Below are positions 56,650-64,000 of a DNA stretch of 64,000 nucleotides, piece after piece. The notes below the pieces were generated by a model, which saw only the letters and a list, made by a program, of their open reading frames with translations, was not told the DNA's origin and did no database searches. Position 1 is the first letter of the stretch. Each line of letters begins with the position of its first letter. The stretch is from contig JAHBXQ010000002.1 of the NCBI GenBank assembly GCA_019636345.1, positions 682,001 to 746,000 on the forward strand. Reading direction: 5' to 3'. The position numbers and the translations under genes are program-made. The stretch is from Pirellulales bacterium. Lineage in GTDB: Bacteria > Planctomycetota > Planctomycetia > Pirellulales > Lacipirellulaceae.

Positions 56650-59600
56650 TTACAGAATCCGCTCGTCCGCTTCGTCGAGCGCCGCCGACGCTAGGTCGTT
56701 TGCGAGCTTCGCCGCGGCAAAGCGGCTCCGCCACGCCCCGGGACGAGTGCAGGCGGTTTGCTCCGCGTCGTCGTGCAACTTGGCGAATGCCAATTCGCGC
56801 GGCGCAATATGAGACACGGCCTGCACCGGCCTCCGCAGCGGAGCGGCGGTTCGCTCGGGGCGCGATTCGACGCTCGTCGGCAATTCCAACCAGTACGATC
56901 TCGCCGCGTCGTCGCCCGACTCGGGCAAAGCCCCCGCCCCGACGACCAGCGAGACGGACGCCGAGTCCCGCCCAAACTGCTCGCGCCAGATCGTCAAGTC
57001 TGCCGCGTCGACGAGCTTGTTCCCGTCGGCATCGCCGTCGTTTGCCGTCGCATTGGTCGCGCCGAAGCCGCGCTGCCAAGCCAGGAAGTCGCCGCCGTCG
57101 ACGCGGTCGTCGCCGTTGAAATCGGCATTCGGAGCAACCGGATTGCCGTCGGTCCCTGGCGTGCCGCCGATGACTAAACTCGCGCGCCAGTTGGCCGGAT
57201 CGTCGAACGGATCGTGCGGCGCCCCGTCCGCAGGGTTTTCTCCGGCGTAAAGCGGCCCGACGTACTCCAGCGACGGACCGTCCCCGTCGGCCGCCGTGGG
57301 CCAGGGCGCCGCGTCGCTGTAGGTGAACGACTGCAGCAACTCGCCCAGCGGCCCCGACAGAGTGACCAACTCGCCCCCGTTGCTGAGATTCGCTTCGGCA
57401 TACCCGGGGCCCGTCGCCAGACGAATCCCGGCGCCGTACGCCGCAACGAAATCGCTCGGGTTGCGAGCCACGACGATCCGCTCCCCTGCGGCCAGCGTTT
57501 GCCCCGCCTGGAATTCGTAGGGGTTCGTCGCGAACCCGCCAATTGTGACTCCGTCGAGACTGATCGTCGTGGCGCCGATGTTCAGCAGTTCGATGAACTC
57601 GGTCGTCTCCGACGGCCCGGCCGGGTTGTAATGGAGTTCGACGATTCGCAGCGGGAACGACGCTTCTTCGAGGAACGTCTTGTCGACCGCCGCGCTCCAG
57701 CTCGAGCCGTTCCGGACCCGCGCCCGGACCTGCGTCGAGGAATCCAACTGGAGCGGCGAACCCGTGTACGCAATCGCCGTCGGCGAGATCCCGCCGCCGA
57801 CCAGCCGTGGGTCGGACCCGTCGAGCGTGTAGTAGATCGTCCCCCCGACGTTCGGATTGCCGAGCGACAGGGCGAGCGAGCCGACGAACTGCCCGCCGTA
57901 TTGGCTGAACGTCGGGGCCGCCAAGCTCGCCAACCAACCGCGGGAGTTGAACTGCCCGATCACGATCCCGGTGCGCACGGGGAAAAAATCGGCGAGCACG
58001 CCGTTGACGTTCGCCAGCCAGTCGGCCCGGTCATAGGCCGAGGCGACGCGATTGTCGCCCCAGCGGGCCGCTTCGCCGTTGATCGCCCGGTCGAGTTCGG
58101 CGACCCGCAACTGAAAGACGGCCGCAGCCGCCGCGGGGGTCAGCAGTCCGCCGTTGTGCATCAGCTCCTGCACGCGGTCGGCGAATCGCAGCTTGTACTC
58201 GGGACTCCCCATCAGCTTGCGATGGATCCCCGTCGGTCCGTAGGCGTCGTTCTTCGCAGTCGAGTCGTAGTTGACGCGAAAGTTCGATTCGCCGAGGGCC
58301 AAATTGTCGTCGGTCGGCCAAGCATGCTCCTGGTCCCAAGCGTGGAACCGCCACCGCCCGGCCGGGTCGACGTGGTTGTAAGTCGCGTACCAGTTGTCCT
58401 GGCCCCAATCCCAGTTGCCGGCGTAATAGTGGACGATCATGTAGTTGATGAAATCGTCGACGTCGAGCACTGCCTCGACCTGCTGAAACGCGGAGTGATT
58501 CGACACGTCTCCGTCGACGAGGCTCAACAGCGTTGCGTACGCCGCCTCGGCCGCGAAGCCGCCGTCGACCCAGGCGTACTCGGCCGGATGCCCCGACACG
58601 CCGTCGGCCGCCTTCACCGCGTAGTAGTCGTCCTCGGAACCGCCGAAATACTCCTGCGCGAAGGAGTCGTCCGGCCGTTCATGGAGATTGTAGATCCCCC
58701 AGTACATCCCGTTGAGGTACAGGTGAACCCACCGCCCGTGCGGAGCGTACCCGCCGGCGAGGTTCTGCAGGTCGGCGACAACCTGATCGTTGACGTACTT
58801 TGCCACCCCGCGCTGTTGCACGTTGGCGTGCAACCACGTGTAGTTATAGTGGGCGTCAAGGATAAATCCGTCGAAACTGTCGGCCTGCTTGTGCCCGGGC
58901 ACGGCGGAATTGGCGAACAACAGCGGTGCGTCAAGTTCGCCCACGCCGTACGGCGCCTTGAACTTCACCTGGAACGACAGCTTGTCGGTGTTCCAACGGG
59001 TGACGCTCGAGTGCCCTTGAATTTCAATCGCCGCATCGGCGTGAAAGTGCTCGGACCCGTCGGCCATGATGAACTCGATCGACGTGGCCCGCGGATCGCT
59101 CTTGTTCTTCCAGGCGGCGTTCTCGGTGTAGATGCCGTGGTTCGTTCCGTCGCCGAACAGGTCCTGCCAGTTCATCACCAGCGAGACGGTCGGGATCGCC
59201 GTCAGGTCGCTCTTGAGCTGTTCGGCCCCGACCGCCGCGACGATCGCCGGGTCCATCGACCAGTCGGGCGGGTTTCCCCAGGAAGCGAAGTCCGGCAAAC
59301 CGACGCCGCTTTGAGCCAGCACGTCATCGAGAAACAGATACGTCTGCGTGTCGACGTCGGTCGGCAAGTACCCCGGCTTGAACGCCGCGGCTCGCAATGT
59401 GGTCGTCGTCGTGATCGCGATCGGACCGGCGTAGACCGTGCCGGTCGTCGCGGTCGGGGCCGAGCCGTCGATCGTGTAACGGATCGTCGCCCCTGGCGTG
59501 TCGGTCGTGATCGCGACCGACTGGGGCGAACTGTAGAACCCCCGCTTCACCGAGAACTGCGTATCGGCGACCAACCCCAGCCATCCTGCCCCGTTGTCGC

Positions 59601-60726
59601 GGCCGGGGGTGGGGCTGGTCATGTACGTGTTCGCCGCGGCGCCGGTCGCGCGCTGGGCGTTCAGGAGCGGGTGGATCAGAAAATCGTTGCGCTCCGAGCT
59701 CGCCGTGTGATTGGCCCCGTAGATCGCCAGCACGTTGTCGCCGTTGTGGATCCGATCGAGCCACGCCGTCAGGTCGATCACGTCGGGCGTGCTGACGACG
59801 GTCGCGTCAGGACGATTGGTCCGGGCGTTCAATTCGACCGTATCGCCCGGCTGCAGCGACGTATGGACGTTCGCCCGCTGCACTTCCCGATCGTTGAGAT
59901 ACAGGATGTACCCGTCGTCGTACCGCAGCTCCAGCACCAGCGACGTCATTTGCTCCTTGTCGGCCACGGTGAAGGGGACGCGCACGTACGCGGCTATCTG
60001 GCCCGTGCTGCCGTTGAAGTTCATCTGTCCCGAGGTCAGCTCCTGGAAGATCAGCGAATCGAGCAGATTGTTGGGACTGCTGTCGCGATCGTAGCCGACC
60101 CCCGTCTTGGTCTGGATCCACGCGCTGTCGTCGTAGTCGACCTTGCGCCAGTGGTCGTCGACCGCCGGGTTCGGGCCGTCGTAGGGCCGCACCGTCGCGT
60201 TCGCCTGATCGGCGATGATCGCTTCGGAGACCGTCGCGCTCCGGTCGGCCCCAAGGCCGTACGACACGTCCGCGTACTGCTCGGGGAACGACAGATACGC
60301 GCTGGCGATCGTCGTCCCGTCCGCCTCGACCAGGGCCAAGTCCTCCCCCGACCGGGCGAGTTTGAAATTCGCGTGGAGTTCGCCCGTGTAGACCCCGTTT
60401 TTGTCGCTGGCAAAGACCAGCAGGAACGCGCCGGGAGCGAGCGAAGTCGTTGCCGGGGTTGCGGGGATCTGCCACTTGGTCAGATTCGACGCATCGTCGG
60501 TCAGGTACCAGCCGCTGACGTCGACCGCCGCAGGGCCCGTGTTCTGCAGTTCGATCCAATCGTGCCGCTCGCCGGAGAAGTCGCGAATGCCCGAGTCGTT
60601 TTCGGCCAGGAACTCGGTGACGACCACGGTCATCGCCAGCCGCGATTCGAGCGGTTCGAAACTCAGAGACGCAGAAGCGGAACGACGAGACAAGCCCCGA
60701 CGGGCTCGGCGATTAGAACGAGACAT
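56650..60726 (-). CDS. Very large surface protein with lamin-tail, CotH-kinase, chitobiase-C-like and dockerin domains
   Basis: A 1,358-residue protein. The N-terminus is basic (MSRSNRRARRGLSRRSASAS) and then has FEPLESRLAM, a motif of large planctomycete surface proteins. Domains in order: a lamin-tail domain (~30-140, VVVTEFLAENDSGIRDFSG), a galactose-binding-like region (~170-330), a chitobiase/hexosaminidase C-terminal-like unit (IRYTIDGSAPTATTGTVY), and a CotH kinase-like domain (~520-900, with FHADAAIEIQGHSS and HLYLNGMYWGIYNLHERPD). A second chitobiase-like unit (IYYTLDGSDPRLVGG), a second lamin-tail domain (LRIVELHYNPAG) and two dockerin loops follow. There is no PEP-CTERM. CotH-type kinases phosphorylate coat proteins in Bacillus; activity here is inferred. 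Confidence 0.85.
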   Translation of the reverse strand: MSRSNRRARRGLSRRSASASLSFEPLESRLAMTVVVTEFLAENDSGIRDFSGERHDWIELQNTGPAAVDVSGWYLTDDASNLTKWQIPATPATTSLAPGAFLLVFASDKNGVYTGELHANFKLARSGEDLALVEADGTTIASAYLSFPEQYADVSYGLGADRSATVSEAIIADQANATVRPYDGPNPAVDDHWRKVDYDDSAWIQTKTGVGYDRDSSPNNLLDSLIFQELTSGQMNFNGSTGQIAAYVRVPFTVADKEQMTSLVLELRYDDGYILYLNDREVQRANVHTSLQPGDTVELNARTNRPDATVVSTPDVIDLTAWLDRIHNGDNVLAIYGANHTASSERNDFLIHPLLNAQRATGAAANTYMTSPTPGRDNGAGWLGLVADTQFSVKRGFYSSPQSVAITTDTPGATIRYTIDGSAPTATTGTVYAGPIAITTTTTLRAAAFKPGYLPTDVDTQTYLFLDDVLAQSGVGLPDFASWGNPPDWSMDPAIVAAVGAEQLKSDLTAIPTVSLVMNWQDLFGDGTNHGIYTENAAWKNKSDPRATSIEFIMADGSEHFHADAAIEIQGHSSVTRWNTDKLSFQVKFKAPYGVGELDAPLLFANSAVPGHKQADSFDGFILDAHYNYTWLHANVQQRGVAKYVNDQVVADLQNLAGGYAPHGRWVHLYLNGMYWGIYNLHERPDDSFAQEYFGGSEDDYYAVKAADGVSGHPAEYAWVDGGFAAEAAYATLLSLVDGDVSNHSAFQQVEAVLDVDDFINYMIVHYYAGNWDWGQDNWYATYNHVDPAGRWRFHAWDQEHAWPTDDNLALGESNFRVNYDSTAKNDAYGPTGIHRKLMGSPEYKLRFADRVQELMHNGGLLTPAAAAAVFQLRVAELDRAINGEAARWGDNRVASAYDRADWLANVNGVLADFFPVRTGIVIGQFNSRGWLASLAAPTFSQYGGQFVGSLALSLGNPNVGGTIYYTLDGSDPRLVGGGISPTAIAYTGSPLQLDSSTQVRARVRNGSSWSAAVDKTFLEEASFPLRIVELHYNPAGPSETTEFIELLNIGATTISLDGVTIGGFATNPYEFQAGQTLAAGERIVVARNPSDFVAAYGAGIRLATGPGYAEANLSNGGELVTLSGPLGELLQSFTYSDAAPWPTAADGDGPSLEYVGPLYAGENPADGAPHDPFDDPANWRASLVIGGTPGTDGNPVAPNADFNGDDRVDGGDFLAWQRGFGATNATANDGDADGNKLVDAADLTIWREQFGRDSASVSLVVGAGALPESGDDAARSYWLELPTSVESRPERTAAPLRRPVQAVSHIAPRELAFAKLHDDAEQTACTRPGAWRSRFAAAKLANDLASAALDEADERIL

Positions 60727-60996
60727 ACCATCCGCGCCGCTGCGCGATCCTGACAAGATGCAACTCGACGAAGCGCGGGCGCCGTGCGAGAACCGACGAG
60801 CGATCGAAAACGACCGCCTTGAAGCCGTTGTAGTTGCGGCCGCCGAGGGGGTCAATTTCCTGACGCGATTCGACTTCCGATCTGCAGCGGAACGCTCAAG
60901 CCGGAGGGCGCGAGGATGCGAGCCGAAGCCAGAAGCGTCTTGATAACGCACGGCCGACGCCATTTCACGCAGACGCGGGCGTCGCCAGAGATCGCG

Positions 60997-61932
60997 TCAA
61001 CCGCCGCAACGGAGCCGACGACGACGAGCCCGCGCGGCGAGCGCCGCCAGCGACGTCGCCATCAGCGCGAGCGTAGTCGGCTCGGGGACCCCCGCGACGG
61101 CCGCTACGGCCGAGGACGCGCCGTACCCGGTCTTCCAGAGTGCGAGATCGGCCGCGTCGACGACGGCGTTGCCGTTGCCGTCGGCGTTCACGTTGGCCGT
61201 CGAGCCGAGCGTTCGCTGCCAAGCCAGAAAATCGGAGCCGTTCACCTTGCCGTCGAAGGTGTAATCGGCGTCGGGAACGGTCAGCACCTCGATCGTGGAG
61301 AACAACGCTAGGTTGGACTTGGTGATCGACCCGCCGGAGTAGTTTTGCAGCGGCAGCCGTCCGAACAAGTTGTCTGGATTGGACGTGCCCGAAGCATTGT
61401 AGACCGGCAAGTCCTCAAGAGCGTCGACGGCGTTCATGCCGTTTGGTCCAACGACGCGGCCGAAGGCCGTGAAGCCGCCGTTTTGAAAGTCCAGGTTCGC
61501 GGCATTGCTGTCCGAGAGATTGAAGAACCACTCGCTCGTAGCCGAATTGGGGTTGTCCGCCGTCTTCGCCATGGCGATCGTTCCGCGCAGATTGGAGATC
61601 CCCGGTTCGTTGACCACCGCTGCATACTTGGGAACCGACTGCACGCCGACTAGATCAGACGGATACGTATACCCCCCCGCTTGAATGACAAACCCAGGAA
61701 TGCTGCGGTGGATGAACGTATCGATCCACCGCCCGCTGTTCACGTACGCCAGGAAGTTGGCGGTCGTCTGCGGAGTTGCCGTGTGGAACAGCCGAACGAG
61801 GATCGGCCCCTGCGACGAATTGAATCGCACGACCAGCGCCGCCGCCCGGTTCGGACTCGTCAGCGCCCAACCTGCGATCAGAACAACAAGTAGTAGCGCA
61901 CGGCAACCGCGGCGATCACGTCGAAAGGGCAT
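60997..61932 (-). CDS. Exported cyclophilin-type peptidyl-prolyl isomerase with dockerin and PEP-CTERM tail
   Basis: A 311-residue protein. A signal peptide (residues ~1-33, after basic MPFRRDRRGCR) leads to a cyclophilin domain (~35-215) with VRFNSSQGPILVRLF, TTANFLAYVNSGRWIDTFIH, RSIPGFVIQAGGY, GTIAMAKTADNPNSATSEWFFNL and FTAFGRVV. These give the active-site Arg, Phe and Gln positions. Two dockerin-like loops follow (DYTFDGKVNGSDFLAWQ, DGNGNAVVDAADLALW). The C-terminus is a PEP-CTERM signal (GVPEPTTLALM, helix, arginine cluster). It should fold or modify surface proteins outside the inner membrane. The combination is unusual. Confidence 0.88.
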   Translation of the reverse strand: MPFRRDRRGCRALLLVVLIAGWALTSPNRAAALVVRFNSSQGPILVRLFHTATPQTTANFLAYVNSGRWIDTFIHRSIPGFVIQAGGYTYPSDLVGVQSVPKYAAVVNEPGISNLRGTIAMAKTADNPNSATSEWFFNLSDSNAANLDFQNGGFTAFGRVVGPNGMNAVDALEDLPVYNASGTSNPDNLFGRLPLQNYSGGSITKSNLALFSTIEVLTVPDADYTFDGKVNGSDFLAWQRTLGSTANVNADGNGNAVVDAADLALWKTGYGASSAVAAVAGVPEPTTLALMATSLAALAARARRRRLRCGG

Positions 61933-62215
61933 GGCAGAGCGGGTCAATCAGGCGAAAACACGGCGACGCGGCGCGCGAACGTCCCCCCTTGGGACAGTAC
62001 TTTCACGGTAACATGCCCGTGCATAAGCGTCCACGAATCGACCTCGCCTCCGCGGGGAGCCGCGGGAACCCCGTCTGATTATGCCGATTTCTCCGACCGA
62101 CAGGCCCGCAGGCTTCCGAGTCGCAAGCCGCGCTCCCCAGCCAGCGGCCCACCGGCCTCCGATGGCGCCCCGCTTCCAGATAGCTCGCCCTTAGCGAGCA
62201 GTCGCTTCCCTAGGC

Positions 62216-63286
62216 TCAAGCCGCCCCGCGACCAAAACGGGCGCCCGTCGCCGACCCGTCCAGCCCCTTCGCCACGGCCACCAGCACCCGCTCCACCGAG
62301 AGGTCCTGCATGCAGCGGTGGTGCCCCAGCGGGCAGGTGCGGGCCATGCACGGCTGGCAGTCGAGCCCCAACGTGAGACACTGTTCCCCCGCGTAGTGGG
62401 TCGCTGTTAGCTTGGGCCCCGTCGGACCGAACAACGTCACCACCGGCCGCCCGAACGCGACCCCGAAGAATCGCGGCCCGCTGTCGGTGGTGACCAACAG
62501 CCGACAGCGCTTGATCACCCCCTTGCTCAGCCCCAGCGGGACGTCAAAGTCGGCCAGACTCGTCACGGCCGGGCGAGCCGCCTGCCGGACGATGTCGCGT
62601 GCGGCGTCGCGCTCGGCCGGTCCGCAGTTGACCAGCACGCTGAGCCCCCGCTCGTCGACCAGCCGCGCCGCCAGCGCGGCGAAGTGCTCGACAGGCCAGC
62701 TCTTGGCGGCGCCGAACGCTCCCCCCGAGTTGAGCACGACGACCCGTTCCCCCGCGGGCAAGCCCAGCGCCGCCCACGCCCGGTCCGCGGCCGCTTCGTC
62801 CTCGGCGGTCGTCGCCAACTCCAGCCGCGGCGGCTCCCAGTCGCAGCCCGCGGCCATGGCGACCTGCAAGTACGAATCGATCGTCGGCGCGGGAACCCGT
62901 CGCCAACCGCGGCGCGGTTCGTAGAGCCGCGTCGTCAACAGCGGGCTGCGCCCGTCCCGGGCGAAGCCGATCCGTTCGCGGGCCCCCGAGCGCCACGCCA
63001 ACCACGCGGTTCGCAGCGAGTTGGTCAGCAACACAATCTTGTCGAGCCGTTGTTCGCGCAGCCGCGCGATCGTCGCGGCCGACCCGCGCTCGGGTTCGCG
63101 CCGGTCCTTGCTCGACAGGACGATCTCGTCGAACCACGATTGCCCGGCAAGGACCTCGGCGACGTAGGGTCGCATCACGCCGACCAACCGCCCGTCGGGT
63201 CCGGCAAGTTTCCGCAGCGCCCGCAGCGCCGGCGTCGCCATGACGACGTCGCCGATCCAATTCGGTAGAAAGACGCCCAGTCGCAT
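62216..63286 (-). CDS. waaF: Glycosyltransferase family 9 (ADP-heptose:LPS heptosyltransferase type)
   Basis: A 356-residue GT9 protein adding heptose to the lipopolysaccharide inner core. It opens RLGVFLPNWIGDVVMATPAL, which holds the catalytic Asp of GT9 enzymes. Donor-site features include VVVLNSGGAFGAAKSWPVEHFAALAARL, LLVTTDSGPRFFGVAFGRPV and TLFGPTGP. A cysteine-rich stretch near the C-terminus (LDCQPCMARTCPLGHHRCM) is seen in some relatives. The heptosyltransferase II (waaF) name is the closest fit, but other GT9 acceptors are possible. Start at MRLGVFLPN fixed by similarity. Confidence 0.85.
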   Translation of the reverse strand: MRLGVFLPNWIGDVVMATPALRALRKLAGPDGRLVGVMRPYVAEVLAGQSWFDEIVLSSKDRREPERGSAATIARLREQRLDKIVLLTNSLRTAWLAWRSGARERIGFARDGRSPLLTTRLYEPRRGWRRVPAPTIDSYLQVAMAAGCDWEPPRLELATTAEDEAAADRAWAALGLPAGERVVVLNSGGAFGAAKSWPVEHFAALAARLVDERGLSVLVNCGPAERDAARDIVRQAARPAVTSLADFDVPLGLSKGVIKRCRLLVTTDSGPRFFGVAFGRPVVTLFGPTGPKLTATHYAGEQCLTLGLDCQPCMARTCPLGHHRCMQDLSVERVLVAVAKGLDGSATGARFGRGAA

Positions 63287-63410
63287 CCGTGCCGCCGGGT
63301 GAAAGGAGAAGTTTGCCGAGGATTCGCCCCGCCGAAAAGCAGCGATTGCACTCGGAGCGGGCGCAATATACCCCGACCGGCTCGATGCCAGCAACGCGAG
63401 TCGGCCCGCG

Positions 63411-63734
63411 TCATTGTTCCTTCGGCGAGTCGTCGACCGTCGCCGATTCCACGGCCCGGAACCGACTGGCAAGCAGCAGCCGTTCATACCACCGCGGACG
63501 CCGCAGGCGCCGGTCGTCGGACGAGACGACGTGCGTCTTCCCCCGCCGGGTTCGCAACCGTAGTCGAGCGTCGGGGAGCACCTCCTCGACGACCCAGTAC
63601 TTGTCGACCAGATAGCTGTATTCGTCCCCATGGGCGGCCGGGATCACGTCCTGGGCCCGCGGACCGGGGCTGGGGCTCACCTTCTGGAGCCGATAAATCA
63701 CCCAATCGCCGGTCTTGTAGTCGTTGGCTGCCAT
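63411..63734 (-). CDS. Small basic protein of unknown function
   Basis: About 107 residues, starting MAANDYKTGDWVIYRLQKVS; an ATG two codons earlier is possible. The segment YKTGDWVIYRLQK suggests a small beta-barrel or SH3-like start. The middle is rich in Arg/Lys (RLRLRTRRGKTHVVSSDDRR). No membrane segment or signal is seen. It lies 124 bases upstream of the heptosyltransferase gene on the same strand. The family is not recognised. Confidence 0.65.
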   Translation of the reverse strand: MAANDYKTGDWVIYRLQKVSPSPGPRAQDVIPAAHGDEYSYLVDKYWVVEEVLPDARLRLRTRRGKTHVVSSDDRRLRRPRWYERLLLASRFRAVESATVDDSPKEQ

Positions 63735-63903
63735 GCGCATCGTCGCGTGTGAACGGCTCCCGAGGCGCGCTGCGCCCTGCTTGCTATCGACGCAATCCCC
63801 GCTAACGCAAGCACATAGGATCGCTGCTGTCACCGAGTCTTAACACAATCTTCACCCGACGCCTACCGCGGTTTTTCGGAACCCTAGAGACGAGAATCGA
63901 CCG

Positions 63904-63999
63904 CTACGCCAAGTCGATGCCGCGCCCCGCGAGCTCGCCCCTCAGTTGGGTCGCGTCCCGAAACTGCACCGCGTCGAACCCCGCCTCCCGAGCGCCGAC
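63904..63999 (-). CDS. C-terminal end of a probable HAD-family hydrolase (start beyond window)
   Basis: The last 31 residues of a frame entering from the right edge, ending at TAG (63904-63906). They read VGAREAGFDAVQFRDATQLR, then GELAGRGIDLA. This resembles the end of haloacid-dehalogenase phosphatases (VxGAxxAGxxAVxFxDxxQLRxEL). Too little is present to name the substrate. Confidence 0.5.
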   Translation of the reverse strand, partial: VGAREAGFDAVQFRDATQLRGELAGRGIDLA

Positions 64000-64000
64000 G

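Noticed and set aside
57214-60753. An 1,179-codon plus-strand frame over the CotH-type gene
   Set aside because: Its composition (Arg, Val, Asp) is that of an antisense shadow. The minus-strand frame has recognisable domains throughout.

Overview
The window looks like a chromosomal segment of a GC-rich planctomycete, most likely of the Pirellulales. This is inferred from several family-level signs: four proteins ending in PEP-CTERM sorting tails, four planctomycete-style dockerin-like (DFNxDGxVDGxDFLxWQ) repeats, a BBP7-type outer-membrane barrel, a DUF1080 protein, a large surface protein opening with an FEPLESRLAM motif, and separate coaC and coaB genes. Most of the window is ordinary chromosome with short gaps. 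No CRISPR array, rRNA, intact insertion sequence or prophage was seen.

Layout. 1-2.9 kb: end of a secreted pectate-lyase-like protein and a small PEP-CTERM protein. 3.3-9.8 kb: chaperone block groL-groS-groL-dnaJ-grpE, then an FmdB-type zinc ribbon and yacG, all on the plus strand. 9.9-13.1 kb: a polytopic membrane protein, a PII gene paired with a receiver-like gene (minus), and an APH-fold kinase. 13.4-15.8 kb: argC and argJ. 15.8-24.7 kb: GNAT acetyltransferase and cobL (minus), glgX with a clear terminator, purM, a DsbD-type reductase, and a small DUF2934 protein. 24.7-29.6 kb: a compact minus-strand housekeeping series read tpiA-secG-yicC-gmk-rpoZ-coaC-coaB. 29.7-31.9 kb: DAHP synthase and a DUF1338 dioxygenase. 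32.1-38.5 kb: four exported proteins on the minus strand (an unrecognised 624-residue protein, a beta-helical repeat protein, a small secreted protein, a DUF1080 protein). 38.7-43.1 kb: a prepilin-peptidase-like protein without the second catalytic motif, a small membrane protein, a ComM/YifB ATPase and a BBP7 barrel. 43.4-50.5 kb: a probable reductive pyrimidine / beta-alanine catabolic locus, with mmsA divergent from beta-ureidopropionase, a uracil/xanthine permease, a class III aminotransferase and preA. 50.8-52.3 kb: tRNA-Ser(UGA), a ParE/RelE-type toxin-antitoxin pair, a degraded copy of the tRNA 3' half, and a 22-bp direct repeat on both sides, which together look like the scar of a small integrated element. 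52.6-64 kb: an HD-GYP protein, an extremely acidic small protein, a low-complexity membrane protein, a 1,358-residue CotH/lamin-tail/dockerin surface protein, an exported cyclophilin with dockerin and PEP-CTERM tail, a GT9 heptosyltransferase, a small basic protein, and the end of a probable HAD hydrolase.

How the parts fit. The most coherent functional unit is the pyrimidine locus: uptake of the base, reduction of the ring (PreA), hydrolysis of N-carbamoyl-beta-alanine, transamination of beta-alanine, and CoA-acylating oxidation of the resulting semialdehyde. The dihydropyrimidinase and the PreT partner are not in the window. The chaperone block holds two distinct GroELs around one GroES, plus DnaJ and GrpE but no DnaK. 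The strongest structural anomaly is the tRNA-Ser / toxin-antitoxin / pseudo-tRNA segment. All functional names rest on motif recognition by eye; no database search was run.
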